A DNA stretch of 64,000 nt from Pelagibacterium flavum (GTDB lineage Bacteria > Pseudomonadota > Alphaproteobacteria > Rhizobiales > Devosiaceae): NCBI RefSeq assembly GCF_025854335.1, contig NZ_CP107716.1, positions 2,287,001 to 2,351,000 on the forward strand, written 5' to 3'. The position numbers and the translations under genes were made by a program. Below are positions 60,013 through 64,000 of the stretch, one piece after another. The notes under the pieces are model-generated. The model was not told where the DNA came from. It made no database searches and saw only the letters and a list, made by a program, of their open reading frames with translations. The stretch's first letter is position 1; each line of letters begins with the position of its first letter.

Positions 60013-60987
60013 ATGACTGACAATTGGAAGGGGCTCTCCGAAGCCCTTTTGCTTTGGCCGGGTTTTGAACGGGGCGCTGCGACGCTTATCAATCTTTCGG
60101 AGAATCACACCTTCCGTATCGATAGCCCCGATGGCGGCAAGGCGATCCTTCGCGTTCATCGACCCGGCTATCATTCTCGTCTGGCCATCGAGAGTGAACT
60201 GGCCTGGATGCAGGCTTTGCGGCGTGACACCGGGCTTTTCACGCCGAGACCGCTGGCCGGTAAAGACGGCGTGCTGGTTCAGGAAGCGCTGTTCCTCAAC
60301 GAAACACGGTATATGGTCGCCTTCGCTTTCGAAGAGGGGGTGGAACCCCAGGTGTTTGACGACCTTACACCGGTCTTTCGGCAACTCGGCGCGCTTGCGG
60401 CCCAATGTCATTCGCACGTCATCGACTGGAAACCGCCGCAGCCATTTGAGCGACAGGTCTGGACCGAGGGCGCGATCCTCGATCCAGACGCCATCTGGGG
60501 CGATTGGCGGGCAGCGCCTGGAGTCACCGGTCCTGTACGATCAACGCTGGATCGCCTCGACACACATCTGCGGGCCCAACTGGGCACCTATGGCATGGGC
60601 AAGGACCGGTTCGGGCTCATCCATGCCGATATGCGCCTCGCCAACCTGCTGGTGTCGGACGGCGTGACGCGGCTCATCGATTTCGACGACTGCGGCTTTT
60701 GCTGGTTCGGCTATGATTTCGGCGCGGCAGTCTCCTTTTTCGAGGACAGTGAAACCGTCCCTGACCTGCGTGCAGCGTGGCTCGAGGGGTACTGCGAATA
60801 CCGTGCCTATGGGCCGGAGCACGAGGCCATGCTCGACGCCATGGTCATGCTGCGCCGCATGGCGCTGTTGGCGTGGACAGGATCACATGCGGAGACCGAT
60901 CTGGCGCAGAGCCTGCATGCGACTTTCGCCGCCGGCACAGCGGAGATGGCCGAACGCTATCTCCTTACCGGCACTATCGACCGGTAA
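60013..60987 (+). CDS. APH-family phosphotransferase (aminoglycoside phosphotransferase-like)
   Basis: 324-residue kinase of the protein-kinase-like/choline-kinase fold. Catalytic loop IHADMRLANLLV (H-x-D-x-x-x-x-N) around residue 204-215, and metal-binding DFDDCGFCWFGYDF in place of DFG. A lysine in KAILRVHRPGY matches the ATP-anchoring position. Family members phosphorylate small hydroxylated molecules or proteins (SrkA, homoserine kinase-like). AAGGGGATAG precedes ATG 60013. It stands alone, convergent with a siderophore operon, so no pathway context. Resistance function should not be assumed. Confidence 0.85.
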   Translation: MTDNWKGLSEALLLWPGFERGAATLINLSENHTFRIDSPDGGKAILRVHRPGYHSRLAIESELAWMQALRRDTGLFTPRPLAGKDGVLVQEALFLNETRYMVAFAFEEGVEPQVFDDLTPVFRQLGALAAQCHSHVIDWKPPQPFERQVWTEGAILDPDAIWGDWRAAPGVTGPVRSTLDRLDTHLRAQLGTYGMGKDRFGLIHADMRLANLLVSDGVTRLIDFDDCGFCWFGYDFGAAVSFFEDSETVPDLRAAWLEGYCEYRAYGPEHEAMLDAMVMLRRMALLAWTGSHAETDLAQSLHATFAAGTAEMAERYLLTGTIDR

Positions 60988-60990
60988 GGC

Positions 60991-61749
60991 TCAATCATAA
61001 AACAAGGACACCCGGTGTCCGCCGATCTGATGGACGTTGATATCCATGTCGTAGATGTCCTTGAGGGCCTCAGGCGTGATGATTTCGTCGCGCGAGCCGT
61101 GGCGGATCACCCGCCCATTTTTCATGGCGATGATATAGTCGGAATACCAAGACGCGAAATTGATGTCGTGCAGGACCAGAACGACCGTCTTGCCCAACTC
61201 TTGGCAGGCGCGCTGCATGAGCTTCATCATTCCCATAGCGTGCTTCATGTCGAGATTGTTGAGCGGCTCGTCGAGCAGGACGTAACCGGTATTCTGACAC
61301 AGCACCATGGCAACGAATGCCCGCTGGCGCTGGCCGCCTGAAAGCTCGTCGAGAAACCGATCCCTGAGATCGTCGAGGTTAAGGTAAGCGATGGACTGAT
61401 CGATATGGAACTTGTCCTCGATCGTCAGCCTTCCCTTGGAATAGGGATAGCGCCCGAAGGCCACTAGATCGGCAACCGTCAGGCGTGCCGTCATATGATT
61501 GTCCTGCCGCAGGATCGACAGTCGCCGGGCAAGAACGTCGCTAGGCGTTGTGGAGACGTCGAGTCCGTCGACTGTCACCGAGCCCGCATCCATGCCAAGC
61601 AGGCGGGAAACGATGGATAGCATCGTAGATTTCCCGGCCCCGTTGGGCCCGATAATCGAAGTGATGCCGCGCGACGGCAACTCGAGTGACACGTCGTCGA
61701 CAACGGCGGTTTCACCATAATATTTCTTGATGCCGGATGCGATGATCAT
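60991..61749 (-). CDS. Siderophore ABC transporter ATPase (YclP/VctC-like)
   Basis: 252-residue ATPase. Walker A GPNGAGKST (34-42), Q-loop RLSILRQDNHMTARLTVADLVAFGRYPYSKGRL, signature ELSGGQRQRAFVAMVLCQ, Walker B YVLLDEPLNNLD. The opening IKKYYGETAVVDDVSLELPSRGITSIIG is typical of the CeuD/YclP/VctC branch that takes up petrobactin- or catechol-type chelates. The ATG at 61749 overlaps the permease stop (ATGA). Last gene of the operon. Confidence 0.92.
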   Translation of the reverse strand: MIIASGIKKYYGETAVVDDVSLELPSRGITSIIGPNGAGKSTMLSIVSRLLGMDAGSVTVDGLDVSTTPSDVLARRLSILRQDNHMTARLTVADLVAFGRYPYSKGRLTIEDKFHIDQSIAYLNLDDLRDRFLDELSGGQRQRAFVAMVLCQNTGYVLLDEPLNNLDMKHAMGMMKLMQRACQELGKTVVLVLHDINFASWYSDYIIAMKNGRVIRHGSRDEIITPEALKDIYDMDINVHQIGGHRVSLFYD

Positions 61750-62726
61750 CGGGCCGCTCCACGCAGAATGAGGATAATGAAGACGATACCGCCCAGGAAC
61801 TCGACGATGATCGAAAGCGCTGTGTTGAACGAGAAGAGGCGCTCGACAACCATCTGCCCGCCCACCAGGCAAATGACCGCCAGCAGAACCGCCGCCGGCA
61901 GCACATATCGATGTTTGGCGTTGCCGATCATGACATAGGCCAGATTGGCCACCAGCAGGCCAAAGAAGGTCACGGGCCCGACCAGCGCCGTAGATACAGA
62001 AACGAGCACTGCGACCAGCACCAGAATGATTGAAACCGTGCGTTTGTAGTCAACGCCAAGATTGATGGCGTTGTCGCGTCCGAGCGAGAGCACGTCGAAT
62101 GTGTGATTGATGCGCCAGGCGATAACAGAAACAATGCCTATTATCACTGTTGAAATGAGCAGCAGATCGGAATTGACGGAATTAAAGCTGGCGAAGAACC
62201 GGTCCTGAAGTATGGCAAATTCGTTGGGATCGATGATGCGCTGCATGAAGTTGGAGAACGAGCGAAAGAACGTCCCGATAATGATCCCGACCAGCACCAG
62301 AAGGTGCAGACTGCGCTGGGCCCCGGTAAACAGCCAACGGAACAGAAGCAGCGCGAATGCGATCATCACCCCGGTTTCCATGAAGAACATGGTCATGGGA
62401 TTGATCATCGCCGTTGCCAGCCCTCCCACCGAAAACACCAACGTTGTCTGGATCAGCACATACATCGCATCGAACCCCATGATCGAGGGGGTGAGGATGC
62501 GGTTGTGCGTCACAGTCTGAAAAAGCACCGTCGATACCGCTATGGCGTAGCCCACGAGGATCATCTGCAGCACCTTGGTGCCCCGGAACGGGATGATGAA
62601 ACTCCAGCTTCCCCGAGCGCCAAGGGTCATGAAAAGGACAATGCAGATGAGAGCCAGCGCACCCAATCCGGCCAGCACCTGCCAGGGCCGAATGCGGCGG
62701 CGCGCCATCATGATGACATCAGCCAT
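61746..62726 (-). CDS. Siderophore permease (YclO/CeuC-like)
   Basis: 326-residue FecCD-family permease. About nine to ten hydrophobic segments; FQTVTHNRILTPSIMGFDAMYVLIQTTLVF near residues 75-105 is the branch-specific form of the TRNPLADP signature, seen in YclO/CeuC. LSLGRDNAINLGVDYKRTV marks the coupling loop. ATG 62726 overlaps the first permease's stop by 8 bases. The longer frame to 62873 is spurious. Confidence 0.9.
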   Translation of the reverse strand: MADVIMMARRRIRPWQVLAGLGALALICIVLFMTLGARGSWSFIIPFRGTKVLQMILVGYAIAVSTVLFQTVTHNRILTPSIMGFDAMYVLIQTTLVFSVGGLATAMINPMTMFFMETGVMIAFALLLFRWLFTGAQRSLHLLVLVGIIIGTFFRSFSNFMQRIIDPNEFAILQDRFFASFNSVNSDLLLISTVIIGIVSVIAWRINHTFDVLSLGRDNAINLGVDYKRTVSIILVLVAVLVSVSTALVGPVTFFGLLVANLAYVMIGNAKHRYVLPAAVLLAVICLVGGQMVVERLFSFNTALSIIVEFLGGIVFIILILRGAAR

Positions 62727-63714
62727 AACGGGCCTCGCGACGCAGCAGAATGTAGAGAAAGATGGCGCTGCCCACGATGCCCACGACCGTTCCAATCGGA
62801 ATTTCGTATGGATAGCGGACGACGCGCCCCACGATGTCGCAGGCCAGAACGAAACCTGCGCCGAATACCGCAATCCAGGGAATTGATCGTCGCAGATTGT
62901 CTCCCATTAGCATTGAGACGACATTGGGTACGATCAGGCCAAGGAACGGAACAGCGCCGACGGTCACGACGACGGTCGCGCTGACCAATGAGACTATGAT
63001 GAGCCCCAGTGTCATCACGCTGCGGTGGTTCAGGCCGAGATTTGTGGTGAACTCCTCTCCCATTCCCGCCACCGTAAACCGGTCCGCTGCCAGCCACGCG
63101 ACCAGCGTTAGCGCCGCGGCAATCCAGAGCAGTTCATATCGTCCGCTCAGCACCGTCGAGAAATCTCCTGACTGCCAGTTGCCCAACGATTGCAGCAGCT
63201 CGAACCGGTAGGCGAAAAACGTGGTGATCGAGGAGATGATGCCCCCCAGCATGATGCCGACAAGCGGAACCAGCAGCACCGAGCGCAAGGGGATTTCACG
63301 CAGGATGCGCAGAAAAAGCGCCGTTCCGGCCAGTGCAAAGACTGCCGCCACAAGCATTTTGCCGATCAGGGGGATGTCAGGGAAGAACAGCAGTACGACC
63401 AGCATGCCCAACCCGGCGGATTCCGTCGTCCCGGCCGTGGAGGGTTCCACGAACCGGTTACGCGCCAGCATCTGCATGATCATGCCGGCGATGGCCAGCC
63501 CCATCCCGGAAAGGATGAGCGCCAGGGTACGTGGAATACGGCTCACAAGCAGGATCATCAGGTCGCGGCCATCCTCGCTTCCCGAGACCAGGGTCGCGAG
63601 CGAAACGTTGGAAACGCCGATGAACAGACTGACAACGGCAAGGGCCAGCACGAAAGCTGCAGCAATAAGAAGGCGGGTCACCGGGGTTGTCATCTCCGAT
63701 ATGATGCGGCGCAC
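62719..63714 (-). CDS. Siderophore permease (YclN/CeuB-like)
   Basis: 331-residue FecCD-family permease. IPRTLALILSGMGLAIAGMIMQMLARNRFVEPSTAGTTESAGLGMLVV (about 54-100) is the typical CeuB/YclN variant. GEEFTTNLGLNHRSVM marks the coupling loop. The start is GTG 63714 or the ATG seven codons on (63693); neither has an ideal ribosome site. Forms the heterodimeric channel with the next gene. Confidence 0.9.
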   Translation of the reverse strand: MRRIISEMTTPVTRLLIAAAFVLALAVVSLFIGVSNVSLATLVSGSEDGRDLMILLVSRIPRTLALILSGMGLAIAGMIMQMLARNRFVEPSTAGTTESAGLGMLVVLLFFPDIPLIGKMLVAAVFALAGTALFLRILREIPLRSVLLVPLVGIMLGGIISSITTFFAYRFELLQSLGNWQSGDFSTVLSGRYELLWIAAALTLVAWLAADRFTVAGMGEEFTTNLGLNHRSVMTLGLIIVSLVSATVVVTVGAVPFLGLIVPNVVSMLMGDNLRRSIPWIAVFGAGFVLACDIVGRVVRYPYEIPIGTVVGIVGSAIFLYILLRREARYG

Positions 63715-63762
63715 ATCCCGAGAGATGGGGTGTGCGCCGATCGGTTCAGCGGATTATTGCTG

Positions 63763-64000
63763 TTATTGGACGTCGGCGCCGATGGCCGAGCCGACTTCGA
63801 CGATCATCTCGTTGAGCGTAAAAAGCCCGCCATTGACGATGTAGAAGTTCACCGGATTGACATAGACCACCTGGTCATTCTGCCAGGCCTTCATCTGGTG
63901 CACGAGATCGTTATCGAGCACCTGCTGGGCCGGCTGGGCGCCCTCGGCAGTGCCGACGGCGGCATCGCGGTCGAGGACAAAGAGCCAGTCAGGATCGGTT
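63763..64000 (-). CDS. Siderophore-binding protein (YclQ/VctP-like), partial
   Basis: Only the last 78 codons lie in the window; the N-terminus, signal peptide and operon promoter are beyond the right edge. Translated directly: WLFVLDRDAAVG, AQQVLDNDLVHQMKAWQNDQVVYVNPVNFYIVNGG and the ending MIVEVGSAIGADVQ. This matches the C-terminal lobe of the CeuE/YclQ/VctP periplasmic binders, in agreement with the permeases and ATPase downstream. It would be the first gene of the second siderophore operon. Confidence 0.8.
   Translation of the reverse strand, partial: TDPDWLFVLDRDAAVGTAEGAQPAQQVLDNDLVHQMKAWQNDQVVYVNPVNFYIVNGGLFTLNEMIVEVGSAIGADVQ

Noticed and set aside
60013..60987. Aminoglycoside resistance gene
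   Set aside because: The fold is APH-like, but this wide family mostly phosphorylates other metabolites; nothing nearby suggests resistance.

Overview
The window looks like chromosome from an alphaproteobacterium of the order Hyphomicrobiales, most like the Devosia/Pelagibacterium branch. The evidence is the high GC content and alphaproteobacterial gene neighbourhoods: metC beside aapJQ, aminotransferase-hom-glpX-recJ in order, rplM-rpsI, an NDUFS4-like complex I protein and CtaA. The genus is inference from gene content. No rRNA, phage, insertion sequence or CRISPR array was seen; the content is mostly housekeeping plus several transport and catabolic operons.

Layout. 1-3.4 kb: start of a general L-amino-acid transporter (aapJ, aapQ, cut by the window edge), divergent from metC. 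3.4-7.8 kb: PAP2 phosphatase, tRNA-Pro(UGG), NDUFS4-like protein, TSUP permease, then an ECF sigma/anti-sigma pair divergent from a secreted DUF4394 protein. 7.8-16.6 kb: a sugar or glycoside locus on the minus strand. A binding protein, two permeases, an ATPase, a TIM-barrel isomerase-like protein and a Gfo/Idh/MocA oxidoreductase form one operon that ends in a clear terminator. A second isomerase-like/oxidoreductase pair has its own promoter. Both promoters carry LacI-type operator palindromes, three of them at the first. 16.7-18.4 kb: RhlE helicase and tRNA-Arg. 18.4-24.9 kb: a truncated AraC remnant running into the tRNA, an elaborate palindromic promoter region, and a Liv-type ABC operon ending in an alpha/beta hydrolase.

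24.9-30.8 kb: universal stress protein behind an FNR/FixK-like box, DUF192 protein, double cold-shock protein, glyoxalase I, M15-like lipoprotein, two tRNA-Glu isoacceptors, M20 dipeptidase and an SDR. 30.8-35.8 kb: a siderophore ABC operon with two binding proteins. 35.8-44.7 kb: CFA synthase, recJ, a small lipoprotein, glpX, hom (with an unusual N-terminal extension), an aminotransferase and argC. 44.8-50.5 kb: GT1 glycosyltransferase, ABC-2 exporter, rpsI-rplM, ctaA, DUF2842. 50.5-58.4 kb: an exopolysaccharide cluster (deacetylase, Wzz/ExoP-like protein, short Wza, GT4, initiating sugar transferase, ligase/polymerase). 58.5-60.99 kb: tRNA-Pro(GGG), a secreted SH3/crystallin-like protein and an APH-like kinase. 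60.99-64 kb: a second siderophore ABC operon of the YclNOPQ/VctDGCP type, whose binding protein is cut by the right edge.

How it fits together: the cell described here scavenges amino acids, a sugar or glycoside, an unknown Liv-type substrate and two kinds of iron chelate. It makes threonine/methionine precursors and arginine, and builds a surface polysaccharide. Best leads for something new are the LacI-operator-controlled oxidoreductase/TIM-barrel pairs, the Hom fusion, the tandem inverted repeats before the Liv operon, and the degenerate kinase domain of the Wzz-like protein.
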